The position numbers and the translations under genes were made by a program. The notes beneath the pieces are model-generated. The model was not told where the DNA came from, made no database searches, and worked only from the letters and a program-made list of their open reading frames with translations. DNA of 64,000 nt from Ectocarpus siliculosus (lineage: Eukaryota > Sar > Phaeophyceae > Ectocarpales > Ectocarpaceae). This document shows, in pieces, positions 1-10,300 of the stretch; positions within the stretch are counted from its first letter, which is position 1; the number at the start of each line of letters is the position of its first letter. The DNA is taken from contig FN648382.1 of assembly GCA_000310025.1 (NCBI GenBank), positions 71,292 to 135,291 on the forward strand, in the 5' to 3' direction.

Positions 1-218
1 GACTTGTATTCTCTCGGGTCGGAGGTAGCCATGATTTTGGCATTTTCGGCATCATCGTCGAAAATGCGGGCTTTCTCCGCCATCATGAACTGTTCGCCGC
101 ACACGTAGCGAATGCCATGAACCGAGAACTCACAGGGCGTCCAGTTAGACAGAAAGGACGGCGGTTTCCAAAAGAGGAAAACCTCATCGTTATAGTATTC
201 CTGACAACCGTCAAAAAC
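1..218 (-). CDS. NADAR (YbiA-like) domain, partial, running off the window
   Basis: The minus-strand translation contains FLSNWTPCEFSVHGIRYVCG, then EQFMMAEKARIF and ATSDPREYK. This is the N-terminal half of the NADAR fold (Pfam NADAR; E. coli YbiA and relatives). Known family members cleave N-glycosidic bonds in riboflavin-pathway intermediates or remove ADP-ribose from nucleic acids. The family's SN-F/W motif, the E of EQ and the following K are present. The C-terminal half lies outside the window. The segment is in the same frame and strand as the Gag-like region about 1.1 kb upstream, so it is probably carried by that element. A neighbouring host gene joined by chance is the alternative. 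Confidence 0.85.
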
Positions 219-1355
219 AGGGGCCTGCCGCGCGGGTGCGCTTACCTTCCCCGAAGAATCATCAAGAGAAATGGCACCGGCAACCGGCAGGACAATCTGG
301 GTGCCGCCCGAAGGCGGGCCGGATTGTGGGTTACGAGGAGAGGCAGGCAAGAGCGGTGAACCAGCCGCAGAAGCGTGCGAAACCAAGCGGTCTACGCGGG
401 CGTTTTCGCGCAAAACGTCGGCGTAGGCCCGTTCATTAAAAGCGGCCTTCATCGCGGGCGCTCGACCAACATGGTCAGCGGCCGCGGGAGGCTCGGGACC
501 GCTATTTTGTGACAAAGAACATGAACCGTCCGATTTGGGGAAACCGTTACTTGCGCTCGGCAACGGCGGTGCAGTCAGCACCGTGCGACGTTAGTGCTCC
601 GTAGAGGAACGTCGCGAGGGGTCCGGAGGGGGCGCGGTGGGTACAAGCGTACTCGAGCCACCGCGGCGGGCCTGCGGTTGTCCCGAAGGTTCCTGTGCTC
701 CAGCGTGGTTGACGAGACCACCCGGAGCCGCCGAAACGGTGGGAGAAGCCGGAGCCATGCCTCCGGGGGGCGTAGACATCGGGGCGAGCGTCCGTGAGAC
801 ACCCGAAGTCTGGTCGGCCCCTCGCCCACACCACAAGACTGTATTCGGCGCCGACGAGTCACGTCGGTCATCCAAAACAGGCTGTGATGAGGCGTGAGGC
901 GACATCTGAGAAATAAAAGGTTGGGAAACTAACATAGGCGAACCCGAAGGCGTCTGTGTGATACGAACATCTTGGGAACTAGTCGTACAGCGCACACCCG
1001 GTGCTGTTGACGGCGATGTGTGCAAAAGGCCGTCACCGGCGTGTCAGTTACCCCGCGAGTGCGGGGTTCCGGAACTTCGAACGTACGGAGTTCCAGGTAC
1101 GGCGGCGGGCGCCGGGGTCGCGGCGGCGCCTACGGCCGGCGCCGGGGGTGGTGCGTGTGTAGTTGAGTTACGTTTCCCAGAGCGGCGGCCGTCGCCCTGT
1201 GTATGGCCGCTGCTCTTACCCGGGCCATTTTTATTGTGTACACGCGGGCGGTGCGACTTCATGCGGCTTTGCCAACGTTGAAAAACCTGAACGCTATCAG
1301 CATGCGAAGCAATGGCCAGGTTTAAGAGGCCGGTGTAATTGGTGAAAGCATACGG

Positions 1356-1397
1356 GCAAGTTTTGAGGCTGTGGCCCGCCTGCCCACAGTTGAGACA
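1356..1397 (-). other. CCHC zinc knuckle (CX2CX4HX4C)
   Basis: The minus strand encodes CLNCGQAGHSLKTC, an exact CX2CX4HX4C zinc knuckle of the kind that binds nucleic acid in retroviral and retrotransposon nucleocapsid proteins. It lies in the same frame as the capsid-like region upstream and the NADAR segment downstream. This short motif is the firmest single piece of evidence that the region is Gag-derived. Confidence 0.85.
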
Positions 1398-1599
1398 TTG
1401 GCCAGAAAATCAACGCAGAGCTTGCGCTCGGTCGACAGGGGTCAACAGCGGTGTAAACAAAGGGGGGTCCATCTTAGCCATACTTGCCACAACGCTGTAC
1501 ACAAAGCCGTAGTGACCACGCAACGGCCAGCAGTCGTAGTCCTGCTCGAATGGACATGTGTTATCGGACGGCACAGGGTCGATAGCCATCACCCCGGCG

Positions 1600-3644
1600 T
1601 GAAATTGTGTTCCCGGCGACCACGCGGACGGCTGCAGCGGCGGCGGCGGTGGCGGCCGCTGCTGCCCCACGGTCGCAGTCATGGCTCGTGTGGGCGCCGA
1701 TGAAAACCCAGAGGTGACAGTGGTAAAATAACGGTCGCCGTTGCAGGCGGGCGAGTGTTTTAGTGCTTCCTCCGACGACAAAGCATCCCAAAGCTCATCC
1801 TGATCACTAAACACCACGTTGTGGAGAATCTTCCCTTTCAACGGCAAAGACGAGAGAACATTCGGGTACTGCTCCAACAAAGCGTCCCGAAGCGCACGCT
1901 GTACCATGCGCAGATCCGGCGCGAAAGCCCTATGCGAGGCCAACTCCGACATTGCTAACGCCTTAAACTTCATAACGAATTTGCTGTACGGCGTGCCGTT
2001 GGGCACACCAAAATCCTGCAGCTTGTCGATGCCCCGGTTGAAACCTTTCGGTTCCCATTCATCCGCGAGCAGTTTGAGCAATCGACGGTATGCCGAAGGC
2101 CCCGACTTGTCCTTCGTCTCCAAGAAACGTTTCACCTGAGAAAACGAAGAATCCACCAATTCGCGGGTTGCGGCATTGGCACCTTGAGGATTCGAAATGG
2201 CCATGAGGACACGCTTGTGAAAGAGGGCATACCATCCAGCCACCCATGAGGGCGACTTGATGGTCTGCTTGCCGGAGGGATCGGCGGCCGACAGGATTTC
2301 AGCCAACACACTTTCGGTCGAACGAGCGAAGGCAGAAAATTCTGCCGGGGGAAGCGGCACTACCGCATACAATTCGTTCACTTTAAGCTTGCCGTATCCT
2401 TTGCGCACGCTGAGGGCGTACACCTCTGCGGCGGCAACGGCGTTTGCATCAAGCTGTGCCTGCGCGGTGCGTGCACCGGCAGACGACAGGGGCAGTGCCC
2501 GGTCATCAGCGGAATCGCTGGCGGCAGCGTGCACGGCCGGCAGCGATGGCCTCGCTACCGACACCGCGATAGCCGAGACCGGTGGTTCCTGTGGCAAAGC
2601 ACGTTGGGAGGGCGTCGGTACCACCCCAGAAACCTGTGTCGTCTCTGTTTTCACGACGGAGGCGGGAGGCGGTACCTCTGTTTTCACGGCGGCAAATGGT
2701 GTATGCGATGGCAAAGCGGAGGCTACGGACGGTGACTCTGACTTTATTAACGGCACTGGCTGTTGTGGCATCACCGGCGGCTGCGGCACCGGCGGCACCG
2801 GCGGCACCGGCGGCACCAGCGGTACCGGCGGCTGCAGCACCGACGGCGGCGGCGGCGGCAGCGGCACCGGCGGCTGCGGTACCTGCGGCATCGGCACCGA
2901 CGGCAACGGCACCGACGGCTGCAGCACGGGCTGCGGCGGCATCTGCAACGGCGGTACCGGCGGCGACGGCACCGACAGCGGCGACATCGGCGACGGCAGT
3001 CTCGACGACGGAACGTCAAAAGCCGCTACCGACGGCGACGCCGTCGCCGACGGTTGCCGGTGCTGGGGAAAACTCGGCAAAGACATGTGATGCAATAGCT
3101 GTCGTGCACGTTCTAGCTCAGGCTCGGGGTGGTCAACGATGGGTTGGGTCGCTTTGACCGACGTTTCAGCGATGTGAGGCGGCAAAGAACTGACCGGGGG
3201 CATGGCGGCCGCAAACATTTGGGCAGAAGCGACAGTAATCGGGTCCTGCATTGTCACCGGCCACTGTTGACCCCCAGGACCCATGAACGGCGGCTGCAAC
3301 GGGTACGGGTTTCCAAGCGCATTTACGGCCCACGGCTGCTGGAAAAACGGCACATTTTGTCCTGCGATACCATACTGTACTTGCCTGCTATTAGTCGGAC
3401 CATAGTAGGAGAGATGAGTGTGCCCGCCACGGTCAGAAGCCTCCCCCCCCCCGGCATTCCGGCGGCTATATCCCCCATCATTCCGGTGGCTACCCCCGCC
3501 GGCACCCGGATAAGCATCCGTGCGTCCGCGGGAGTCATGTCCTCGCGAACGGCCTGCATCCTGCCTGAGGTATTTCTGTGAATGCGGGCGGTCGTGAGTA
3601 CGAGAGGAATATGGTAGGACCCAGCAGACGCAGAAGTGCCCCAC
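1600..3644 (-). CDS. Gag-like region of the fossil retroelement
   Basis: Roughly the first 180 residues are rich in Gly, Arg, Ser and Pro. They are followed by a Pro/Val/Ser spacer built from PxPP and VPxPP repeats. About residues 430-680 are predicted helical and contain the stretches SFSQVKRFLETKDKSGPSAY and KFVMKFKALAMSELASHRAF, the texture of a Gag capsid core. The high GC and the GGC/GCC trinucleotide richness of the spacer create many long spurious frames on the opposite strand. It belongs to the fossil element above. An unrelated low-complexity host protein is possible, but the zinc knuckle that follows makes Gag the better reading. Confidence 0.6.
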
Positions 3645-4600
3645 CCGGAAGGTTCCGAAGGTTGCCCCCCCATTTGAGAGCGGCGACCCCCCGAGCCCGC
3701 CGAACCAGACCTCGAACGTGCAGAAGTGTCCACATCCTCCCTCGAACGAGCGGAGATGCCCACATAAGCCGCCCGCACACTACGCAGGTCAACCACCAGC
3801 CGCTCAAGCCGCACTCTTTCATTCACTCTGCACAGACTAACTTCTGACAAACTTCCAGCAAATATTCTAACTTCTGACTACTGTAACTTCCAGCAATTAT
3901 TCCATGAAACGGTGTGGTATCACGAAAAGTTTATATCTCTTGTTTTAACTGTATATATACGATATAGCGCAGTCTACAGCTGCACCTTCAATACAACAAC
4001 AGCAGTACAACAACAGCAGTGTTCACAGTATTACAGAAGACATATGCCTCCAACCTTGCAGCACTTGCAGCAATTAATTGATGATGCCGTGAGATTTGCG
4101 TGCATAATCAAGCTCAAAACAAAGCAAGTTAAGTCTAAAGTTAGTTGTGGCGTACCACAACAACAACAATCAATCTACATTTGTTTGTCCAATCTTCCTT
4201 GCTACAGCTATAGAATATGTGCATCTTGGAGGGTGTGTGTGGCATATACGTAGTACGTAACCATCCGCGCGGTGACAATACACGATGCACATACTCCAGT
4301 TCGCGTTGCTTACGCTAGAGAAGGCGACAGGATGCATGCATGTACTACTGTACGTACAACGCATACATACCACATAGTGCGGACAGTCTGTCGATATCTA
4401 TCTACAGATGAGACCATGCGGCAAAAAAAAGTATGTGCTAGGTACTACATGTTGCTCGACTTCAAGTATGTGTCATGATTTATGAGTTGACGTTCTCCAA
4501 AATCTCGTCCAATGATGAGCTGCGTGATTCTTTAGAGATCACAGTCCCTTGAAGCCCCTTGCGTAGACGCGCCCGGATGCAGGAGATTTAGCCATACTTG

Positions 4601-4854
4601 ACGGTGCTGTAACTCGGCTCGCCCTTGGAGTCTAGAGCTCGCGACAGGGGCGCTGTGATCGTGAGAGTGGCACGCCCACGTCGGCGAAGACGGCCGAAAA
4701 AAATGTTTAAACCCCATTTAAAAACAATTAAAACCGATTTACCGCACCGCAACCTCTAGCTCAATGACTGAAAAAAAAGTGGTTGCGTGCATTCACCGTG
4801 CTGTAACTCTGCTCGCCTTTGGAGATTCGAGCTCGCGACAGGGGCGCTGTGATC
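4601..4854. repeat. Two 60-bp direct repeats (4601-4660, 4795-4854)
   Basis: Two stretches match closely. Each starts with a CGTGCTGTAACTC-like block and ends with GCTCGCGACAGGGGCGCTGT followed by GATC. They are in direct orientation about 135 bp apart, and short A-runs follow each. The rest of 3.85-5.1 kb has no recognisable gene: it is AT-richer, with CAGCAGTA-type short repeats near 3.98-4.02 kb and a 13-A run at 5065. An LTR of the retroelement to the left might be expected here, but I could not delimit one. Confidence 0.65.
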
Positions 4855-5121
4855 CAGAGACTGGCCCGCTGCAGCGGGCAACAGCCGGCGAAAAAAAAAG
4901 CCTCAAGGCGACCGCGAACTGATGCACCGAAAAAAAACGTCTTGCTTTTAGAGTGCAACAATGGTTGAACTCTTGCGTCTCAGGCCTCCGACATAATTGT
5001 AGTTAAGTCTATACTCACAGGATGGTCGTCGTGACGTGACACATTTCTTGTTATTAGTATAGGAAAAAAAAAAAAATGGCTCGATTTTTGTATTTCTACA
5101 GCAGTATGGACCAGACGCCGA

Positions 5122-5260
5122 CTGTACATAGAAGTCGTACGAGTGTCGACTTAGTTGTGCTGTCACAGCATCTTCCACGCACTTCTGCCAGGGCTGGTTT
5201 GTTGATTGGAGTCTTGTAGGTCGAGATACAGCCGTGGGATTCTCGGGTTGTGGAGGCAAA
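5122..5260 (+). repeat. Dispersed ~140-bp repeat, copy 1 (pairs with 5976-6114)
   Basis: This stretch runs from CTGTACATAGAAGTCGTA to GGGTTGTGGAGGCAAA and is closely matched in direct orientation at 5976-6114. Shared blocks include GTTGTGCTGTCAC, GATTGGAGTCTTGTAGG and CGGGTTGTGGA. No coding content is evident. Confidence 0.7.
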
Positions 5261-5331
5261 AGTGAACCAGAGCAAAAAATTGCATGCATAGCTCGATTAC
5301 TGCTGTGTTTTTGCTACAGCAGTATGGACTA

Positions 5332-5532
5332 CAGATGGCGCCCGCACTTAAGAACCTACCTGTTAAGAACATGAGGCTCAAAAAATCCAAAACTCATGAA
5401 CATGAGCGTATTTCAGTGGTCCCCGTTAAGAACCTCACACTAAAACCTATATAATGGCCATTCGCAGCCTCAACAGGCAACTAAGAACCCCAGCCTCACG
5501 CAAATTAGGTTCTTAAGTGCGGGCGCCATCTG
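5332..5532 (+). mobile_element. MITE, copy 1, TA-flanked, ~25-bp terminal inverted repeats
   Basis: The 201-bp element starts CAGATGGCGCCCGCACTTAA and ends with the inverse, TTAAGTGCGGGCGCCATCTG. It is flanked on both sides by the dinucleotide TA (5330-5331 and 5533-5534). It has no coding capacity. TA duplication and short inverted ends fit a non-autonomous Tc1/mariner-type element. An unoccupied relative of the target is visible at about 5098-5121, where the same flanks (CAGCAGTATGGAC, then GACGCCGA) are joined by CA instead of TA plus element. Confidence 0.85.
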
Positions 5533-5764
5533 TAGACGCCGAACGACGTCCGCGTACTACGGCAACGACCTAACTGGATGGGATACTTCCTGTCACGGCG
5601 AACCATAGTACAATGCGATGCAAACATCCGTTCGTGTGTCGTGCGGCTGCCACATGTGTCGACGACAGGTACACGTAGAGCTCTCGCCATGTTGTCGTTA
5701 TTACCGCGCAGGAGGACCCCTCGGAGATCTTCCACATGGTGCTACAACCACAGCAGTACTACTA

Positions 5765-5973
5765 CAGATGGCGCCCGCACTTAAGAACATCTTAATTTGC
5801 GCGAGGCTGGGGTTCTTAGTTGCCTGTTGAGGCTGCGAATGGCCATTATATAGGTTTTAGTGTGAGGTTCTTAACGGGGAACCACTAAAATACGCTCATG
5901 TTCATGAGTTTTGGATTTTTTGAGCCTCATGTTCTTAACAGACAGGTAGGTTCTTAAGTGCGGGCGCCATCTG
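5765..5973 (-). mobile_element. MITE, copy 2, same family in inverted orientation
   Basis: This 209-bp copy is the reverse complement of the MITE at 5332-5532, sharing the interior blocks around AGCCTCATGTTCTTAA, TTCATGAGTTTTGGATTTTT and GGCCATTATATAGG. It is flanked by TA at 5763-5764 and 5974-5975. The two copies lie 232 bp apart in opposite orientation, so this DNA could fold into a large hairpin. Confidence 0.85.
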
Positions 5974-5975
5974 TA

Positions 5976-6114
5976 CTGTACATAGATGTCGTAGGAGAGT
6001 GGAGTTGTGCTGTCACGGCATCTGCCACGCACTCTCCTACCGGTGCTTGCGTCGATTGGAGTCTTGTAGGCCGAAATACAAGAGTGGGTTGGGCTCCCGG
6101 GTTGTGGAAGCAAA
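5976..6114 (+). repeat. Dispersed ~140-bp repeat, copy 2
   Basis: Direct-orientation partner of 5122-5260. It begins right after the right-hand TA of the second MITE, so that MITE inserted at the edge of this repeat. Confidence 0.7.
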
Positions 6115-6309
6115 CCTGCCTCCAACAACAGAGAAGAAGGTGGTGTTCTATTTCCTACGGTATCCCGCTCAACGTTTTTTTTTTCTTTTTGCGAAGTGTG
6201 GTTGCATATTTCTTTGCCACTGCCGAAAAAGACCGCTGGATCTTTACGCAATCCATCTTTCGCATTTATCATTTTACACCGAACGACGAGGACGGGTCGA
6301 CCTTCATCA

Positions 6310-7144
6310 TTGTTGTTGTTGTTGTGTCTTCACATTAAAAACCGTTCCGATCGCTCTCTACCCAGTACCTTCAAATGTATGTCCGTACGTACTTGTGGAT
6401 TATACGAGTTGGAAATTGTGGGAATCCCTACATTCCGAGAGAGCCATAGGTCGGCATCCGGCCTTTTCATTTTTTGTACAAGTATGCACTTTTCTTCTTG
6501 TGAAGTTTTGACGCTGCGCTTGCCATCGTCGCTTAAGTATTTATTTGTGTCTTCAAACCTTCTCAGCCGGCCTTCAAACTTCTTGTTGGTAAGTCTCCGT
6601 GGTAACTTCTCCACGCATGAGTCATATATATGCGGTTATGACCTGCGCTTTGACTTTCACGATGGGTATTTTACCTCCCCGTCTTGCATTGGTGAGTACC
6701 TGCGTTATACGGAAGGATCGTTCCACGACGCAAACGTCGACGTCTCCGTTTTTTTTTTTTTTCCTTCGCACTCCTTCCTTGCGGCGGTTTTCACACCGAC
6801 TTCGAACTTCGAACGTGGGGTGCAATTTCCTCTCTTCGTACCTTCCTCGTCGGCCTTCTCCATCGTTATGTACATAATGTATACCTCGATTTTTCGGCTT
6901 TTCGAGTCCGATAGACAAGACTACGGACTGACATGTCCCTTTCACCCCCGACGGGACCGCGCGCTCGTCGAGTGCCGAAATTCTTCACCACTTCCTTGCC
7001 TCTCCCAACTCCGTCCCTTCTTCCCGCCCCTACAAATCCTCTCCCCTCTTCTTCTTTCCGTCCTCCCGGACACTCACCACCATCGGTCCTGGATGTTGGC
7101 CCCCAGCCCCATTGGGGGGCGGGGGGCCAATCCTTAACCCTAGT
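6310..7144 (-). repeat. 835-bp dispersed repeat with (CAA)n tail, copy 1
   Basis: This block matches 43236-44056 over nearly its whole length at roughly 90% identity by eye. Read on the minus strand it starts ACTAGGGTTAAGGATTGG, passes a G-rich stretch (CCCCAATGGGGCTGGGGGCC), and ends in a (CAA)n microsatellite. Sharing both ends between two copies suggests a complete transposed unit. A simple-repeat tail is typical of non-LTR retroposons (SINE- or LINE-derived). No reverse transcriptase or conserved frame is visible, and I see no clear target duplication. It ends only about 240 bp upstream of the first recognised ABC transporter exon. Confidence 0.7.
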
Positions 7145-7386
7145 TACATACATACGCGCAACGGTAACAGCAATCGTGATATTGTACAATTTTGGACGAA
7201 CCTGTGTAAGGATACAAATCCCGCGCAGAGTGCGGCCAACGTCTGATCCCCTCTGCACCTGTTTATTGTGCCTCGTTAACCCGTCCCGTCCATTGTCCCC
7301 CCCCTCCCCCGGCGCGGATGTGTTGTTTTCCTCTCGGGTGATGGTGACGGTTGTAAAAACACGATTGAACGGACGAGCAAAGGGAC

Positions 7387-10300
7387 ATGTCATACAGTGT
7401 CCCGCATCCTTCCGGCGAAGGCGAGCTGACGCTTCTCGACGAGATTTCAGGGTTCTGCAAGCCCGGCGAGGTATTTGGTGCATACGTTGTATGGGCTGTG
7501 CCATGCGCCCATCTTTTGGGGCGGTATGCTGTATCGCTGTGGCAAGTTTTTGTTGAAAAGAGCAAAGCTCCACTTTACAGCAGGCACGTGCAGAGATAAG
7601 TACAGCCAATGCCGCTGTTGTTGGCGATTTCTTGACCTTCCGCGAGTGTTCGCTGGGCACGGGATAAAAAGCTAGTCGCATGGGAGAGCCGCCCGCTGAC
7701 CTGAGCAGCTGCCAAAATCTGCCGCGACAGATCGGTCTACGCGTCTTTGCCAGCAGCTGCTCCATGGCCTAGATAATCTACTCACGTCTGTTAGCGGCCG
7801 ACGTGTAGCAATCAGCATGTACAGGTTGTTCTGTCGAAATCGAACGCCTTGTTTGTTGCCTCCGAGGACGATGCTCCCGTGGTGGAGTCCGCGGTGATGT
7901 TTGTTTGAAAAGTTGAAAATTCGTTTCCTCACTAAATGTCAGCAATCAAAACGCCGACCATCGTCGACACTCGTGTCACGTCAAGCAAGACGAAGAAAGT
8001 CATTCCCACATCCCTCCGTCCTTCTCTCCTCAACTAAAAAAAACTAACAAACGCAAGATGACGGCGCTTATGGGGTCGTCCGGCGCCGGCAAAACCACCC
8101 TCCTCGACGTGCTAGCCGGCCGCAAAACGGGCGGGACCATCACTGGAGACATCTGCGTGAACGGGCATCCCAAACGGCAGGAAACCTTCATCAGGCGAGA
8201 GAGCCGTCTGTCGGCCGTATCCCACAGAAGTCATCTGTCGGTTAGTACATACGTTTATTTTTCGTATGCAGTGGCGTGGACCAGGCGCGCTCACGTTCAC
8301 ACGCACGCTACCCACCCACTCCAAGTGTGCGCCTCATGTTTGAAGAGGGCACCCATCCAGGCGCTTTAGTCGAGTAATTCACGTTGCAGATAGCGCCCGG
8401 GATTTAGACACTTACGCTAAGAAGATGAGGCTCAGGCTGTCGCGGAGTCAACATATGTTGGCAAACACAGGTCAGCCGTGGATCATAGATTATAAACTCA
8501 GTGTAATGACCTTTGCTCGGCAGTGGCGACGAAGAAAGAGACTCGGCCTCGACCCGCAATTGACAACTCTCATCTCCGGGCGCTATACAAGTATCTGTAT
8601 GCAGTTAACAAAGGGAACGAGCCTCCAGCAATGAGAAGCTCCCAGCTTAGGCCAAGTGTTCGTTTCCTTGTGTTATCCTTATTGGAGGTCCGCCTGGGCG
8701 CTTTCTTAATATCTTTTGTAAGCGTGCCGCTTACCTTCGAATCTATCTCCCGAGTTGACAGGATGTCTGCCCCCTTCCCGAAATGATAATTTTGTACGGT
8801 TCTTTCGCAGGATTGCTGGGTACGTCGAGCAACAAGATATGCATTCGGCAGTGGTGACTGTGAAAGAGGTGCGCCCCTTTTCTTCCAGGCATCTAAATGA
8901 CAGTCATCGTCAACTAAGGACAAAGACGCGTTCTGCTGATATTGGGAGCGAATGAAAACAAGTGTGTCTTCATGTTCTTTAATGTGGAGTCTTTTTTGCA
9001 CATTTTACCGGTTCCTCGAAGGAGACGGCAATTTTGTTTCCTCATCGCCTGCCCTGTCGATCAATCAGCACGCTCACACAATCCTCCCTTAGACTAGAGT
9101 TGTGGACTATGTCTCGTTAAAACCGCCGGACATTCGCGGTGGAAGGTTTCATGACGTTGAACGCTAGTTCCTGTCGGAGGTGCATGTGGACCTGAAGAAG
9201 CCGAAAGGTCGTACATGGCTGTAGTCCGCGTGCGCAGACCGTGATCCGGACGGTCGTGCGTGTAGAGCTTGGAACGGAAGGAAGGCCTGACAGTTGCCCG
9301 AGCAGCGTTAAGAACACACGTTGCAAAACTGTAGCTGTGGTTGTTGTGGGCGAAACGGGCGCAGATGGCGTCCTAGAAGGAGAACATGCAATCCAAACAT
9401 CGGTGCAGGTCTCGGTACGTCCCCCCTTTTTCACCCCCTTCCAGTGTTTTGGCTAGGATCGGATCGCTTTGGTGATAGATCGCCGTTTTCATTTTGTTCG
9501 TTGGGTAGTCTATCAGCCCAAAACCGCATGCGCTAATCCTGGCCTCCTCCTCCTCCTCCTCCTCCTGGAGGCAGGCCTAGAGATTTCTGTTCACGGTGGT
9601 CGGCCCCATACGTATTTACGCCATGTCATGAGAAGTTCGGTCTCTGATCTTGAGCATGTGGGAGTTGTGTCTCCTCCGATGTGAGCCCTGATCCTGAGGT
9701 AGTGTCGTCCGTTTCACTACGCGACGCTGCTGTTGCTGCTGTTGGGGCGCCATTGCCAGCCACCCCGCGCTCTTGGAGAGATCTAGGATACTCGTACGGC
9801 TGGACCAGACGGGTGCCGTCCTCATCGCAACATGTTTTCCTGTTTATCTTGCTTGTCCGACCGCAGGCCCTGATGTTCAGCGCTACGATGCGTCTGGAGA
9901 GTTCAAAGATGGACGCCGATGGTTGCGAGAAGTTCGTCGGCGGCATTCTCTCGGTGAGATACAGCACTGGTGTGGCATTGCTATGTGATGTGTCAACATG
10001 TGTTGCGCTGATTTTAGTTTTTTGGGGGGAAACCTGGTGCCGGCCCGGATCGAATACAGCACAATGAGGAGAGGTCGTGCAGTGACCTGTGCCAAAGTTC
10101 AGACCCCTTAGCTGCTGTGCCCATTCTTCGAGCGGCGCACATTGTGCGGTGTTCGTGGAGAGTGCGCCCCCTGCTTGCCTCAGTTTAGCCTCTGGACTTC
10201 GCCAACTGGTTTGAGGCGAGTTGTTCGATGATCTTGTGTCCTTTTGGAGGGGGGGGAGAGTCAAGCGGGGGTGACACGTCGAAAACAGGGTACTTGAGGC

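Larger units (their letters stand above)
1..3644 (-). mobile_element. Fossil retroelement, 5' part (Gag-like region, zinc knuckle, NADAR domain)
   Basis: On the minus strand one reading frame runs from about 3644 to the left window edge. In order it encodes a Gly/Arg/Asn-rich N-terminus, a long proline-rich spacer, a helical capsid-like stretch, a CCHC zinc knuckle, a second low-complexity linker with a short coiled-coil-like stretch, and a NADAR-like domain. The order of spacer, helical region and zinc knuckle is that of Gag proteins of LTR retrotransposons. No protease, reverse transcriptase or integrase is visible; these would lie left of the window. I could not find an LTR to the right. 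The element looks broken, with about three interruptions in the window. Family within the LTR kin is undetermined, and age cannot be judged without its second end. Confidence 0.7.

Noticed and set aside
2257-3157. Long plus-strand frames rich in Gly/Thr/Cys or Ala/Pro opposite the Gag-like region
   Set aside because: They are mirror images of the GGC/GCC-rich proline spacer on the minus strand and have no domain content of their own.
6866-7765. 299-residue minus-strand frame across the 835-bp repeat and ABC exon 1
   Set aside because: It spans a repeat boundary and the antisense of a confirmed exon; the second repeat copy does not keep the frame.
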